A DNA stretch of 60,225 bases from Micavibrio sp. (GTDB lineage Bacteria > Pseudomonadota > Alphaproteobacteria > Micavibrionales > Micavibrionaceae), in the NCBI GenBank assembly GCA_012960155.1, contig DUBU01000034.1, forward strand, positions 1 through 60,225. The letters run 5' to 3'. Shown here in pieces: positions 8,251-18,016 of this stretch. Made by a program: the position numbers and the translations under genes. The notes below the pieces were generated by a model, which made no database searches, was not told where the DNA came from, and was given only the letters and a program-made list of their open reading frames with translations. Positions within the stretch are counted from its first letter, which is position 1; each line of letters begins with the position of its first letter.

Positions 8251-9708
8251 CTACAGCTCTCGTGTCACCCTGCGCCATGACAGCGATACCCAGACGGTGG
8301 CGATCGCCAGTTGGATAGAAATCATGAGCCAGTAGAAATCCGGTGCTTCATTTAACCCAAATTGCGGGAAGAAATAGTATGCGCCTGCATTCTGCGCGAT
8401 TGCCGGCAAGAAACTGTAGAATACCAAGCCGTATATAATGATGCCAACCAACGGTCTGCGGATATTTTTCTTCCATGAAATAATGTGCACGGCCATCAAA
8501 TCACGCAGCATGAAAATCGTTAGACTTAGCAACACGATCCCTAACCTATCCGAAGCACCATATAGGAACAGATTTATCAATACGCAGGCAATAAAGATGC
8601 TGAATGACAATATCCAGAGAGGCATGATGCGGAAGGCTTCATAATATTGCCCTTGCGATAATTTCTGCTTCAGAGCCTTATAGTTTAGTTGATCGCTCGC
8701 CTCATATACGCAGGTTAGCATGGTCAAAAGTAATGTAACGACCAGTGGCCAAACGAGCGAAGTTCTGACCAGATCCTGCATTTCATAATCGACGAAACCG
8801 TTTAGAAATACGCAGGTTGAAATTATAAAGGCCAACCACACCCATGGCGCATCAAAGTATTGTAAAGATTTGCGTAAACAGCGCCACGCACCGACAAAGC
8901 ACCAGAAAGCGGCAAACCCTAATAGCATTAAAGTGTAATCAAGCTGATAAATCTCCCAAGCATACCAAACGGTCGTCCTCGGAAGCGTCATATATGATAC
9001 ACCGTCCACCAAAGACACCATGTTTGATTGTAGCGGCATAGGCAAGCCGTTGCTGCCCGTTCTTACATTTGAAATTTCATAGAAGTTTTCTAATCCGCCG
9101 AGAAGATAAGCACCTATCACCGTGCCCGTTATTAACACGGCTAAGGTTGCCCCAAACGCACCTGCCCTGCCATTTAAGGCATTCGGTGATAATACGGATA
9201 GAAAAACCAGTGAATATGAGAGTATGGCCCAGCATATCAGGCAACCTATAAATACCGCGATCGTAATACTCTCTGGTCTAATGATACCGTCTTCGGGGAT
9301 CATGACGCGAAGGGCGTAAATGATGCTCGGCAGAACGCACAATAAACTTACCAGCCAGACGACACAGTTCACACCAAGCATTTTGCCCGTCAGGATTTTA
9401 AACGGCGATAGCGAAGACATCCTTACGAAATCCCACGTCTTCGCCTTGATCTCTTCCATCATGTTATTCGAGGTCAGATAGGTGCCCCAAACAATCGTAA
9501 AGAAAAAGCCGAAGCCACACAGCCATGAGAAGAGCGATTTAGCGTGGAGCTGCTCAATCGAATACACGCTTTGCCAATGTCTCTTATATTCCTCGATATC
9601 CCAGCCAATCCAGAAAAACAGGCCCAGCAAAAGCATAGGCGTTAAAAAACGTAAGACACTGAATTCCAGTTTCACATTCTTGATGAATTCAGGATTATTA
9701 AAGATCAT
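8251..9708 (-). CDS. ABC transporter permease (ABC-2 like)
   Basis: 485 residues with an N-terminal helix (VLRFLTPMLLLGLFFWIGW), a large loop, and about 12 hydrophobic segments, suggesting a large or duplicated ABC-2 type membrane subunit. The segment EEIKAKTWDFVRMSSLSPFKILTGK is the typical coupling region after TM2 (xxTxDFLRMTPLSP-like). I chose the ATG at 9708 because it overlaps the ATPase stop by four bases (ATGA) and has AGAGGGG eight bases upstream; a 26-residue upstream extension is unlikely. It works with the ATPase encoded just before it. The exported substrate is unknown. Confidence 0.78.
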   Translation of the reverse strand: MIFNNPEFIKNVKLEFSVLRFLTPMLLLGLFFWIGWDIEEYKRHWQSVYSIEQLHAKSLFSWLCGFGFFFTIVWGTYLTSNNMMEEIKAKTWDFVRMSSLSPFKILTGKMLGVNCVVWLVSLLCVLPSIIYALRVMIPEDGIIRPESITIAVFIGCLICWAILSYSLVFLSVLSPNALNGRAGAFGATLAVLITGTVIGAYLLGGLENFYEISNVRTGSNGLPMPLQSNMVSLVDGVSYMTLPRTTVWYAWEIYQLDYTLMLLGFAAFWCFVGAWRCLRKSLQYFDAPWVWLAFIISTCVFLNGFVDYEMQDLVRTSLVWPLVVTLLLTMLTCVYEASDQLNYKALKQKLSQGQYYEAFRIMPLWILSFSIFIACVLINLFLYGASDRLGIVLLSLTIFMLRDLMAVHIISWKKNIRRPLVGIIIYGLVFYSFLPAIAQNAGAYYFFPQFGLNEAPDFYWLMISIQLAIATVWVSLSWRRVTREL

Positions 9709-10661
9709 GGCTTGTTCCCCTCTTCTATGTCTGAGGTTTCCAGATAGAGCCTTTGCAAAGTGACCTCCTTCAATGTGAAACCACATACGGGGATTTTTTT
9801 CGAAATCAGTTTTTTCAGTAAGGCGTGATTGGCATCATGATCATAATCAACAACAATGCTGATTGTTGTAGTCTGGTCATCTTTTGACACTTCTACGGCC
9901 TCCTGGCCAGCGACGTCATTAACCGTTTTATTTTGCGCCTCTGTCAGCGCGCCGAGCACCGTAATTTGCAGTGAAGCTTTCTGCGTTTTTCTATGCTCTT
10001 GGAGCAGAACGTGTTTTTGAATTTTGCCGTTTCGCAGGACGAGCATGGATGTGCAGTACTCCTCAAGCTCGGCCAAAATGTGTGATGATACCAGACTTGT
10101 GATGCCTTCTGCCTGCAGCGCAAGCATGACGGCAGACAGCTCCGCACGTGCTTCGGGGTCTAACCCCGATGCCGGTTCATCAAGCAGCAAAATCTCAGGC
10201 TTATGCACGATAGACATTGCGATGCCAACACGTTGACGCCAGCCTCTGGACAGTGCTCCGCATTTCTTATCAAAGACACCCTCAAGACGCAGAAGATCTG
10301 TTACCCATTTGATACGATCATTTAACGCCTGATCTTTAAGACCATGGCAGCCGCCTATGAATTCAAGAACATCTTTAACGACCAGATCCTTATAAAGGCC
10401 AAAGTCATCGGACAGATAGCCGATCTTTGTATGTGCCTGACGCGGGTCAGTCAGAACATTGGTATTGGCGACCTCAATCTTTCCTGAAAATGGTGTGTCC
10501 AGCCCTGCCAAGGTGCGCAGCATGGTTGTCTTGCCTGAACCGTTTGGGCCGACAAGCGCGGTAATGTCACCTTTATTGATGGTGAAGGTGACATCTTCAA
10601 GCGCCTTTGTACCCGGGTAATAATAGTTCAGATCTTTTACGGTGATTACAGCGTCTGCCAT
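9705..10661 (-). CDS. ABC transporter ATP-binding protein
   Basis: 318 residues from the ATG at 10661, chosen for its AGAGGG ribosome site and because the family starts there. Walker A GPNGSGKTT is at 38-46, the signature LSRGWRQRVGIA at 138-149, Walker B ILLLDEP at 157-163, and the switch His at 194 (SSH). This is the CcmA/YhaQ-like class that drives ABC-2 exporters. A ~90-residue C-terminal extension follows the nucleotide-binding domain. It is translationally coupled to the permease and lies 79 bases after the lipid cassette on the same strand, so the exporter may share the cassette's transcript. Confidence 0.9.
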   Translation of the reverse strand: MADAVITVKDLNYYYPGTKALEDVTFTINKGDITALVGPNGSGKTTMLRTLAGLDTPFSGKIEVANTNVLTDPRQAHTKIGYLSDDFGLYKDLVVKDVLEFIGGCHGLKDQALNDRIKWVTDLLRLEGVFDKKCGALSRGWRQRVGIAMSIVHKPEILLLDEPASGLDPEARAELSAVMLALQAEGITSLVSSHILAELEEYCTSMLVLRNGKIQKHVLLQEHRKTQKASLQITVLGALTEAQNKTVNDVAGQEAVEVSKDDQTTTISIVVDYDHDANHALLKKLISKKIPVCGFTLKEVTLQRLYLETSDIEEGNKP

Positions 10662-10740
10662 ACAACCCTCTTTCCGTTGCGTCATTACAGATGGTACTGG
10701 ATTGAGGGAAATGTGCAACGAAATCTGCTGATTACCTCTC

Positions 10741-13700
10741 TTACGCCGCCTTTTTAAGTTGTCCGTTCACGAAATCCTGCACACCCGTATAATCGGTTTT
10801 ACCGCTCCCCAAGACAGGAAGCTTATCAATGATCAAAATCGTTTTCGGCACGGCAAGCTCTGTGATGCCATTACTTGATGCATATTTAGACAGATCGTCT
10901 TTGCTGGCTTTGTCATTGGTGGTCACCAGCACCAACTGCTCACCTTTGCGCGCATCAGGAATAGTCACAACCGCGTGTTCTGTATCTGGATAAACCTTGG
11001 TCACCATGGACTCTACGCTGGTGAGAGACACCATTTCACCTGCGATTTTGGCAAAGCGTTTGGCGCGCCCCAAGATCGTAACAAAGCCTTGATCATCAAT
11101 ATCCACAATATCGCCCGTATCATACCAGCCATCTTCAGGCGGCTGCAGAACGCCGGGTTTATCGGCCTTATAATATCCCAGCATGATGTTCGGACCTTTG
11201 ACGAATAGGCGGCCGCCAACATCAACACCTGGCACGTCTTCCAGCTTATAATCTATGCCTGCCAGCAAGCGCCCTACGGAGCCTGCCTTTAGGTGCATTG
11301 GCGAGTTTAGCGCCAATGCAGGGGCTGTTTCTGTTGCGCCGTAGCCTTCGAGTACGCGCACACCAAAACGATCCATATAGATCTGACGCGTTTCGTCTTT
11401 GACCTTTTCTGCGCCCGCAAAGATGTAGCGCATGCGGTAAAAGTCATAAGGGTTTGCCATACGCGCATAGCCCGATAGGAAGGTATCCGTACCGAACATG
11501 ATTGTCGCGTTCGAAGAATAAACAAGCTCCGGCACGATGCGGTAATGCAGCGGACTTGGATACAAGAACGTCTTCACGCCTGACAGGATCGGCAGCAACG
11601 TGCCGCCCGTTAAGCCGAATGAATGGAACATCGGCAGGCAGTTAAAGACAATATCCTGACGGTTAAAGTCCACACGCGAAGACAGCTGCACAATATTGCT
11701 CATGATGTTTTCATGGCTAAGTACCACGCCCTTCGGCATACCTTCAGAGCCCGAAGTAAACAGGATAATCGCAGGATCACTTGGCTTTATATCAAGCTTT
11801 CGATGCATTTTTGCGGGATTAGCGAGCAGACCGTCAAACTTATCCATGAAGCCTATTTGTGCCTTAATATCTTCCAGATACACAATTTCGGCATGCTTGG
11901 CGATCTCGTCAATGATCTCTTCCAAGCGCCCCAGCTCAACGAAACGGCGGGATGTCAGCACGGTTTTAAGCTGTGCTGTTTTACACGCAGATGCCAAAGC
12001 TTGCGCCCCTGCCGAGAAATTCAGCATAGCGGGCACGCGCCCGTAAGCTTGCAGTGCGAAAAATGTCACGACCGCACCGACAGAATTTGGCAGCAAAACG
12101 CCAACATTTTCGCCTTTTTCTGTACGATTTTCGAACTGCTTGCCCAGTACAACAGAGCCTAAAATCAGCTTTTTGAATTTCAGCGGTTTGCGCTCGATAT
12201 CCTCGGCGATGATTGCATCATCCCCATTGACGTAGCGTGCTTTTAGCATGGCTTCGTATAGGGTCTGTTCACGGTCACCCGTAATGAACATCATATCTTC
12301 CATCAGATCATAAAGCTGACGGCCCGCTGCGGCGCGGCGTTTACGGCCTTTCAGATCTTCATCGATCTTGAATTTGCGTGGCTCCAGAATTGTAATTGTG
12401 ATCTTCGGGAAGCTTTTCAGCGGCACTTTGCCTTTCAAGCGCGCAAACGGCGTATGCTGCACCCCATCCAGACGGACAGGCAAAATCATCGCATCAGCCT
12501 TATCGGCAACCATCCCGGGACCGTCATAGACTTTCATAAGGCCGCCCGTTTCCGTCAGACGTCCTTCGGGGAAGATCACGACATGGCGGTCTTCTTCGAC
12601 TTTGCGGATCAGGCCTTTCATCGAGAACGGGTTTGTCGGATCAAGCGGGAATGCGTCCACGAGTTTTAGGAACGGCTTTACCCATTTCCAATTAGCCACG
12701 AAGCTGTTCACGGCAAACATCGGACGCCCTGGCAAGAACGCCGCCAGTAATGGCGGATCCAGCAAAGAAACATGGTTACCGACAATCACTGCACGCGGCC
12801 CTGCCTTTTCGACATTCTCAAGACCGACCACTTCGACTTTGTATAGGGTTTTGAATATGCCCTGCATGATCGTCTTAAACAGATAATCAGGCAGCAGCAT
12901 ACAGGCATAGAGCGCGCCCAACGCGTTTACCAGCGCCAGCGCCAGAAACATCTCGCGCACTTCCCAACCGGCAACGATCAACATGGCTGACAGCGCCGAA
13001 GAGGCCACGATAAACAGTGAATTAAAAATTGCGCTGCCTGCCAGCACGCGGGCTTTGATTTTGGCATCGGTGTAGTGCTGGATAATCGCATTCAATGGCA
13101 CGACAAACAAACCGCCACAAAGTGCGATCATGCCAATATCAAACAGAATACGCCAGTTCGAGATATCCGACAGGAATGCGCCTAAACCGATTAATTCACC
13201 AAACGGATTTACCTGATTTGCGCCGCTGGCAAAGTACAGATCAATGCCAAAAATGGTAATACCCAAAGAGGCGAGCGGCACGTACACCGCCTCAACACGG
13301 CCACGCAGAAGCTTGTTATTCAGCAATCCGCCAACAGCTATACCGAGTGAGAAAATCACAAGAAAGAATGCCAGAACGTGCTCGTTCGCCCCGAGTGTCT
13401 CATTGGTGTAATTCGGCATTTGCGCCATGAAAACGCCGCCTAAAAAGTAGAACCACGCCACGCCGAAGATAGATTGAACAACGCCTGCAGGCTGTTTAAA
13501 CATACCGCGCAGGATATCAACAGTTTCTGTGACGGGGTTTAGATTTACCTTGATTGCAGGGTCTGTTGCCGCCGCCACAGGGATAAAACGAGACGATGCG
13601 TATCCACATATTGCACACAGTACCAATAGCGCTGACACAAGCAGCTGTCCTGCCCCCGTCGTAATCATGACAGAGCCCATAATTGTGCCGACCAGAATGG

Positions 13701-14172
13701 CTAAAAATGTGCCCGTATTCAAAAGTGCGTTACCACCGATCAGTTCTTTTTCGCCTAAATGCTGCGGCAGGATCGCGTATTTACTCGGGCCAAAGAAGGC
13801 CGACTGCGTTCCCAGCGCAAAAAGCGTGAGCATAGATAAACCAATTGAACCTGACATCAGAGACGCCGCGCCCATAATGGCGATCAGCACCTCCGCCAGT
13901 TTTACTGCGCGGATCACTTTATGGCGCGGGTATTTATCGGCGAGCTGTCCACCGATTGCCGAGAATATCACAAAAGGCAAAATGAAAAGGCCTGCCGCCA
14001 ATGTCACCATTAGTTTGGCGTCATCACCCGCGTGTTCTGCCGCGCCGAATAACATCAACACAACCAGTGCATTTTTGAAAAGGTTATCGTGGAACGCACC
14101 CAAGAATTGCGTAATGAATAGCGGCGCGAAGCGGCGATCCTTTAACAGGCTGAACTGGCTATTGTTTTTCAT
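10741..14172 (-). CDS. aas: fused lysophospholipid flippase / acyltransferase / acyl-ACP ligase (LplT-PlsC-Aas)
   Basis: 1143 residues in three parts. Residues 1-430 form an LplT-like MFS transporter that flips lysophospholipid inward. Residues ~440-640 are a PlsC acyltransferase with NHVSLLD (His467-Asp472, HX4D) and FPEGR (534-538). Residues ~660-1143 are an AMP-forming acyl ligase with the P-loop FTSGSEGMPKG (805-814). Together they import, activate acyl chains for, and re-acylate lysophospholipids, as LplT and Aas do as two proteins in E. coli; the triple fusion is known in other proteobacteria. An AAGGGAG site precedes the ATG, which overlaps the lipase gene by 14 bases. Confidence 0.9.
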   Translation of the reverse strand: MKNNSQFSLLKDRRFAPLFITQFLGAFHDNLFKNALVVLMLFGAAEHAGDDAKLMVTLAAGLFILPFVIFSAIGGQLADKYPRHKVIRAVKLAEVLIAIMGAASLMSGSIGLSMLTLFALGTQSAFFGPSKYAILPQHLGEKELIGGNALLNTGTFLAILVGTIMGSVMITTGAGQLLVSALLVLCAICGYASSRFIPVAAATDPAIKVNLNPVTETVDILRGMFKQPAGVVQSIFGVAWFYFLGGVFMAQMPNYTNETLGANEHVLAFFLVIFSLGIAVGGLLNNKLLRGRVEAVYVPLASLGITIFGIDLYFASGANQVNPFGELIGLGAFLSDISNWRILFDIGMIALCGGLFVVPLNAIIQHYTDAKIKARVLAGSAIFNSLFIVASSALSAMLIVAGWEVREMFLALALVNALGALYACMLLPDYLFKTIMQGIFKTLYKVEVVGLENVEKAGPRAVIVGNHVSLLDPPLLAAFLPGRPMFAVNSFVANWKWVKPFLKLVDAFPLDPTNPFSMKGLIRKVEEDRHVVIFPEGRLTETGGLMKVYDGPGMVADKADAMILPVRLDGVQHTPFARLKGKVPLKSFPKITITILEPRKFKIDEDLKGRKRRAAAGRQLYDLMEDMMFITGDREQTLYEAMLKARYVNGDDAIIAEDIERKPLKFKKLILGSVVLGKQFENRTEKGENVGVLLPNSVGAVVTFFALQAYGRVPAMLNFSAGAQALASACKTAQLKTVLTSRRFVELGRLEEIIDEIAKHAEIVYLEDIKAQIGFMDKFDGLLANPAKMHRKLDIKPSDPAIILFTSGSEGMPKGVVLSHENIMSNIVQLSSRVDFNRQDIVFNCLPMFHSFGLTGGTLLPILSGVKTFLYPSPLHYRIVPELVYSSNATIMFGTDTFLSGYARMANPYDFYRMRYIFAGAEKVKDETRQIYMDRFGVRVLEGYGATETAPALALNSPMHLKAGSVGRLLAGIDYKLEDVPGVDVGGRLFVKGPNIMLGYYKADKPGVLQPPEDGWYDTGDIVDIDDQGFVTILGRAKRFAKIAGEMVSLTSVESMVTKVYPDTEHAVVTIPDARKGEQLVLVTTNDKASKDDLSKYASSNGITELAVPKTILIIDKLPVLGSGKTDYTGVQDFVNGQLKKAA

Positions 14173-14926
14173 TGATGAAGCTCCCTTCCTGAAGGAAATT
14201 TACAATCTGTTTATGAACATTGGGTTTCCATGAAATAAAACTATGTGTCGCATTCATGGTGATGTGATCTGTCATGCCGTCCCATTTCGTTTTCTCCACC
14301 GCAACGCGGCCGTCATGGGCATCGGGCAAGACAATATCGGCGACAAAATAGGGCCAGCCTTTGCTACCGGCGATAATACCGACATCATAATAAGGCTTAA
14401 TCGTATTTTTAGACTGTGTCTCGGTCGTCAGTTCCTGACCTGCAGGGCCGAAAACCCATTTATAAGGCGCGAGATTTTCCAGTAAGTCAGCGACTTCGCT
14501 GCCACCATGGGGCGGTGCCATCATTACCGCGCGGCCAAGTTTATCCTGCGGGATTTTATCTTTGTAATCTTCCAGATAACGGCGTGTGACAAGACCGCCC
14601 ATAGAATGCGTTACAAAATGAACCTTGGTAGATTGCTGCCAGATTTGCGAGAGCGTTAGCTTTTCATGTACCAAGCCTGCAAGCGTACCGATATCATGAT
14701 CAAGAGACGGATACGAAATCGCCAAGGTCTTATAGCCTTGATGCTTTAATGCTTGCTCTGTCACAAACATATTCCATTTGGAATGGCCGATACCGTGCAA
14801 GATCACTACGGTTTCGTTGGTGGTTTGCACATCTTCTTTAGCTAGCCCCATACTGGCCACAGCGCTTGCGGGTAGACAAATCGCCACCAGCAAGACTGTC
14901 ATTATTTTTTTATAGAAAGCATACAT
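14159..14926 (-). CDS. exported lipase-like alpha/beta hydrolase
   Basis: 255 residues from the ATG at 14926, preceded by GGAAAGGA. That start gives a signal peptide (KK, a hydrophobic core, then a likely cut after ASAVA). The oxyanion segment VILHGIGHSKW (41-51) and nucleophile elbow THSMGG with Ser108 mark a triacylglycerol-lipase or phospholipase-type hydrolase; an Asp in HDGRV and the His in NATHSF could complete the triad. Gly before the nucleophile motif is replaced by Thr, as in many lipase families. It lies between plsC and the LplT-Aas fusion, so deacylation of phospholipid feeding that flippase/acylase is a reasonable inference. Confidence 0.8.
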   Translation of the reverse strand: MYAFYKKIMTVLLVAICLPASAVASMGLAKEDVQTTNETVVILHGIGHSKWNMFVTEQALKHQGYKTLAISYPSLDHDIGTLAGLVHEKLTLSQIWQQSTKVHFVTHSMGGLVTRRYLEDYKDKIPQDKLGRAVMMAPPHGGSEVADLLENLAPYKWVFGPAGQELTTETQSKNTIKPYYDVGIIAGSKGWPYFVADIVLPDAHDGRVAVEKTKWDGMTDHITMNATHSFISWKPNVHKQIVNFLQEGSFINEKQ

Positions 14927-14945
14927 ATGATGTCCTTTCCAATCC

Positions 14946-15596
14946 CTATTCCCATGCCGCGAAATAGCGGCCATCAGCAAGGGATCTGACTTCTTTTTCG
15001 ATCAGTGGCAAAATTTCTTCTTCGTCATGACCTTTGAATGTCTTTTGCGCGCCGATAATGATGTCGCAGAAAAACGGCACAAATAGAGGGTCGCCTTTGG
15101 GCAGAGACTTCCCAAGGCCATGCGTAAAGACAGGTACAATCGGCACCTTAGGGTATTTCATAGCAATACGGGCAATCCCTTTTTTGAAGGTGGTGATTTG
15201 CTCGGGTTCGCCGCGGCTGCCTTCGGGGAAGAAGATAATAATCTCGTTATTTTCAATCGCCTCATATATCGGGTCTAGCGGATTGCTGCCTTTATTATTG
15301 ATACGGTGGATCGGGATAATATGAATGATATTGCGCGAAAACCAGCTGCGCAGCGGCGTTTTTAAAAAGTAATCAGCTGCAGCGACAGGACGCACTAAAT
15401 GCAACTGCTTTAAGGGGAACAGGAGCATTAGCACCAACGTATCAAGATGACTGTTATGATTGGCAATCACAACAGCAGGACCCTTTTCAGGCAAGTTTTC
15501 TTGCCCGACCACCCTGATACCCAGAATGATCAGCAGGATCGGCCTTACGATCACGACAAAGAACAGGATCTGCAATATACGCGATAGCTTAGCCAT
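14946..15596 (-). CDS. 1-acyl-sn-glycerol-3-phosphate acyltransferase (PlsC family)
   Basis: It would acylate lysophosphatidate, or a related lysolipid, at the inner membrane. It has 216 residues from the ATG at 15596, which overlaps cdsA by 8 bases and has GAGGT upstream. An N-terminal membrane anchor (residues ~8-28) precedes NHNSHLD (His47-Asp52, the HX4D catalytic motif) and FPEGSRG (123-129), the glycerophosphate-binding motif. The stop is 19 bases before the lipase ATG. Its position in a CdsA/CDP-alcohol transferase operon suggests a pathway-specific copy rather than the housekeeping PlsC. Confidence 0.88.
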   Translation of the reverse strand: MAKLSRILQILFFVVIVRPILLIILGIRVVGQENLPEKGPAVVIANHNSHLDTLVLMLLFPLKQLHLVRPVAAADYFLKTPLRSWFSRNIIHIIPIHRINNKGSNPLDPIYEAIENNEIIIFFPEGSRGEPEQITTFKKGIARIAMKYPKVPIVPVFTHGLGKSLPKGDPLFVPFFCDIIIGAQKTFKGHDEEEILPLIEKEVRSLADGRYFAAWE

Positions 15597-16530
15597 AGAA
15601 GTACCTCGTGAAGTGCAGGAAGACGGGCGCAACCAAGGTCAGACTATCGAGGCGATCAAGTATACCGCCATGTCCAGGAAGGAAGTTACCGCTATCTTTC
15701 ATATCCAGATCACGTTTGACTGATGACACCGTAACATCACCCACAAAGCCAAGCGTGGCGATGATCGCGCCTGCTGCAATGCCAGCCTCCAGACTAAAGG
15801 GCGTGAAGTAGCTGCATATCAATGCCGATAGTGCGGCGGTTGTTATCATGCCGCCGATAAAGCCCTCCCATGTTTTGCCAGGGCTGACCTTAGGAATGAT
15901 TTTGTGTTTACCCAGCAGCTTACCCCAGAAGAACTGTGCAACATCGTTAAACTGCGTAAGAAAGACCACATAAAACAGCAAGCCTGCACCGCCTGCCGCC
16001 GCAGGTGTCTGAATGGGCAGTACCAGCAAGAAAGCCAAATGGCTCAAATTATAAACCGTTAGCATCAAGCCCCATTGCAGTGTACCTGCCGCTTTAATGA
16101 AACCCTTTGTCTCGCCCGACAAGATCAGGCGGAACGCTAATAGCACGAAGGCATAAACAGGAATAAAGATAGTAAACAGTCCGTACCACGCATCATATAC
16201 AAGCCAGTACTGCGCAGGGATACACAGATACGCCCAAAACAATACACTGCGGTCAGCGCGGCGGGTGGGTATCATCGATAGATATTCTTTAAAAGCGAGA
16301 AAACTTATAAAGCCGATAAAGACTATTGCCCAGCCTTGGCCCAGTGCAGCCACAATGGTTATTGAGGCGATAATCCAAAACCATGTGCGCGTGCGCAGGA
16401 CAAGCTCCGTGTGATCTTTGTCAGGGGATTTCATTTTAAGCCCCAGAATTACCAAGGCCGCGATTGCCAATATGGCGTAAACACCGCCTATGCCAATCCA
16501 GACAGGGCTCTTTAAATATGCATCAAGCAT
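15589..16530 (-). CDS. cdsA: phosphatidate cytidylyltransferase (CdsA family)
   Basis: Condenses phosphatidic acid and CTP to CDP-diacylglycerol in the inner membrane. 313 residues with about 8 hydrophobic spans. The C-terminal family signature lies at 270-296 and reads SVKRDLDMKDSG...PGHGG-LDRLDS, with the conserved acidic residues intact. It overlaps the CDP-alcohol transferase gene by 8 bases upstream and plsC by 8 bases downstream, so it is translationally coupled on both sides. Whether it is the cell's only CdsA cannot be told here; the context resembles ynbB, a second CdsA-like gene in enterobacteria. Confidence 0.9.
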   Translation of the reverse strand: MLDAYLKSPVWIGIGGVYAILAIAALVILGLKMKSPDKDHTELVLRTRTWFWIIASITIVAALGQGWAIVFIGFISFLAFKEYLSMIPTRRADRSVLFWAYLCIPAQYWLVYDAWYGLFTIFIPVYAFVLLAFRLILSGETKGFIKAAGTLQWGLMLTVYNLSHLAFLLVLPIQTPAAAGGAGLLFYVVFLTQFNDVAQFFWGKLLGKHKIIPKVSPGKTWEGFIGGMITTAALSALICSYFTPFSLEAGIAAGAIIATLGFVGDVTVSSVKRDLDMKDSGNFLPGHGGILDRLDSLTLVAPVFLHFTRYFYG

Positions 16531-17125
16531 GAGCTAAGCCTTTCTTTGCGCGGTTTATCACCGTGACGAAACCAAGAACAATGAACAAAGAGAAAATGAT
16601 ATTCAGAACTAGCGGGCTGAATGCATAGAAACCCATAATAAAGGCAAGTGTGCCATACGCTGCCGCGCGATCACTTTTACCAAACGGGCCGTCATAGCGG
16701 CGCGCACTGCCTACACCCAGCGCCAGCACACCTGCCATTTCGGTCAGAGCCGCAATCATAACTGCCAACACCACTAAAACAGGCGACAGACCCGCGATCA
16801 CGACAAACGGCAGATACAAGGCAGCGTCAGATATAACATCACTAAGCTCGTTCAGATAAAACCCGGCATCGGATTTATGTCCGAATTCCCGTGCCAGCAT
16901 ACCGTCAATCGCATTGAGCGCCATGCGTATAAACAAGAAGAATGGTAACCCAATCAGTGTCCATGAAGCCGCGCCTGTCACATACATCGCTGCGCCATAA
17001 GCCACAGACAATATCATCGCAAATGCTGTCACATGGTTGGCTGTCACGCCCGCCTTTGCCAAGGCGGCAGTTATCGGGCGCAAGAGAGCTTGAAAGCGCG
17101 GTTTCAAATCATAAACACTGACCAT
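16523..17125 (-). CDS. CDP-alcohol phosphatidyltransferase with altered metal-site motif
   Basis: 200 residues from the ATG at 17125, which has AAAGGA 10 bases upstream and sits 4 bases after the methyltransferase stop. About six membrane spans. The family motif is DxxDGxxAR(x8)GxxxDxxxD; here it is N71-AI-D74-G-ML-AR...G88-FYL-N92-ELS-D96, so the first and third metal-binding Asp are both Asn, and a further Asp lies at 100. The enzyme would transfer a phosphatidyl group from CDP-diacylglycerol (made by the next gene) to an alcohol that is not known. The order methyltransferase / transferase / CdsA recalls ynbA-C. The substitutions could mean changed metal use or lost activity. Confidence 0.82.
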   Translation of the reverse strand: MVSVYDLKPRFQALLRPITAALAKAGVTANHVTAFAMILSVAYGAAMYVTGAASWTLIGLPFFLFIRMALNAIDGMLAREFGHKSDAGFYLNELSDVISDAALYLPFVVIAGLSPVLVVLAVMIAALTEMAGVLALGVGSARRYDGPFGKSDRAAAYGTLAFIMGFYAFSPLVLNIIFSLFIVLGFVTVINRAKKGLAHA

Positions 17126-17129
17126 GGGA

Positions 17130-17999
17130 CTATTCCTTTTCGAGACGGACGACGCCGAAGATGTTTTCATTCTCCATGATTTTCGTGCGGATTTGAAGCC
17201 CTGCTTTGCGCGCCCACTCGCGCGTAACCTCCCACGGGCGCAAACGCATGGCCCAGAGCTTTCCTGTATGGGCCGGCAGCACGCGGGCAATAAACTCCAG
17301 CTGCGGGTGCGTTGGCTGTATCGTTTGCAACAGTGTGCCGCCTGTCTGTAGTAACGCGCTGACCTGACGGAAATGAACTTCTATCAGCTCGTCATCTTCG
17401 AAAATTTCATGCAGACCTGAAACGATCACGATATCAGGCTGCCAGGCGGCGATATCCTCCAGATCAAAATCGCTAAAGGCATCGGCGCGCTGTGTTGTAA
17501 CATTCAGCCCCAAATCTTGAGCAAGTGCCGTAGCACTGTCGACATTCTCCTGACGATAATCGCGCAGAATAGCTTGAACGTCCCAAGTCTCTGTCGCCTT
17601 TAAGGCCTCAAGCACATAACGGCCACCGCCACAGGCCAGATCAACAATACGCAAGGGACGGTCAAGATCAGCGGCTTTTTCTTCGATGGTGTTCGCCAGC
17701 GTATTAGACAGTAAACGACCGCGATTGCGGATCCCGCGCCAGCCCGGCGCATTCAAGTACATACGATCTATAAGCTTTCCGATGCCGAGCTTTCCATTAG
17801 CCTTATTCTGATACACATATTCCAGCATCACGCCTGAATCAAAGCCGTAACGATAACCCAGCGCGATACCATCAGACAGGCGCCCCGCCGAATTCATAAA
17901 GCTGCGCGCCGCGCCGTAATACCACGCCCTAGGCGACCACACAGGCAGCGGTTTGGTTAGTGCTTCCATAGGATCTATTTTCATCATTGCCGTATTCAT
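17130..17999 (-). CDS. SAM-dependent class I methyltransferase, YnbC C-terminal-like
   Basis: 289 residues from the ATG at 17999, which has a GGAGGT ribosome site five bases away. A ~95-residue N-terminal part precedes the Rossmann domain with motif I IVDLACGGGRY and the post-motif acid in ADAFSDFDL. The C-terminal segment QPTHPQLEFIARVL...MRLRP resembles the putative methyltransferase domain that is fused to a hydrolase in enterobacterial YnbC; that match is from memory. As first gene of the lipid cassette it may methylate the lipid head group or an acyl chain; the substrate is unknown. Transcription is likely controlled by the three TetR operators just upstream. Confidence 0.75.
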   Translation of the reverse strand: MNTAMMKIDPMEALTKPLPVWSPRAWYYGAARSFMNSAGRLSDGIALGYRYGFDSGVMLEYVYQNKANGKLGIGKLIDRMYLNAPGWRGIRNRGRLLSNTLANTIEEKAADLDRPLRIVDLACGGGRYVLEALKATETWDVQAILRDYRQENVDSATALAQDLGLNVTTQRADAFSDFDLEDIAAWQPDIVIVSGLHEIFEDDELIEVHFRQVSALLQTGGTLLQTIQPTHPQLEFIARVLPAHTGKLWAMRLRPWEVTREWARKAGLQIRTKIMENENIFGVVRLEKE

Positions 18000-18016
18000 A
18001 TTTACCTCCAACAATA

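Noticed and set aside
13529-14233. 234-residue plus-strand frame opposite the LplT part of the fused acyltransferase gene
   Set aside because: It is antisense to a strongly supported coding region and its protein is Ser/Ala/Pro-rich without any motif or ribosome site.
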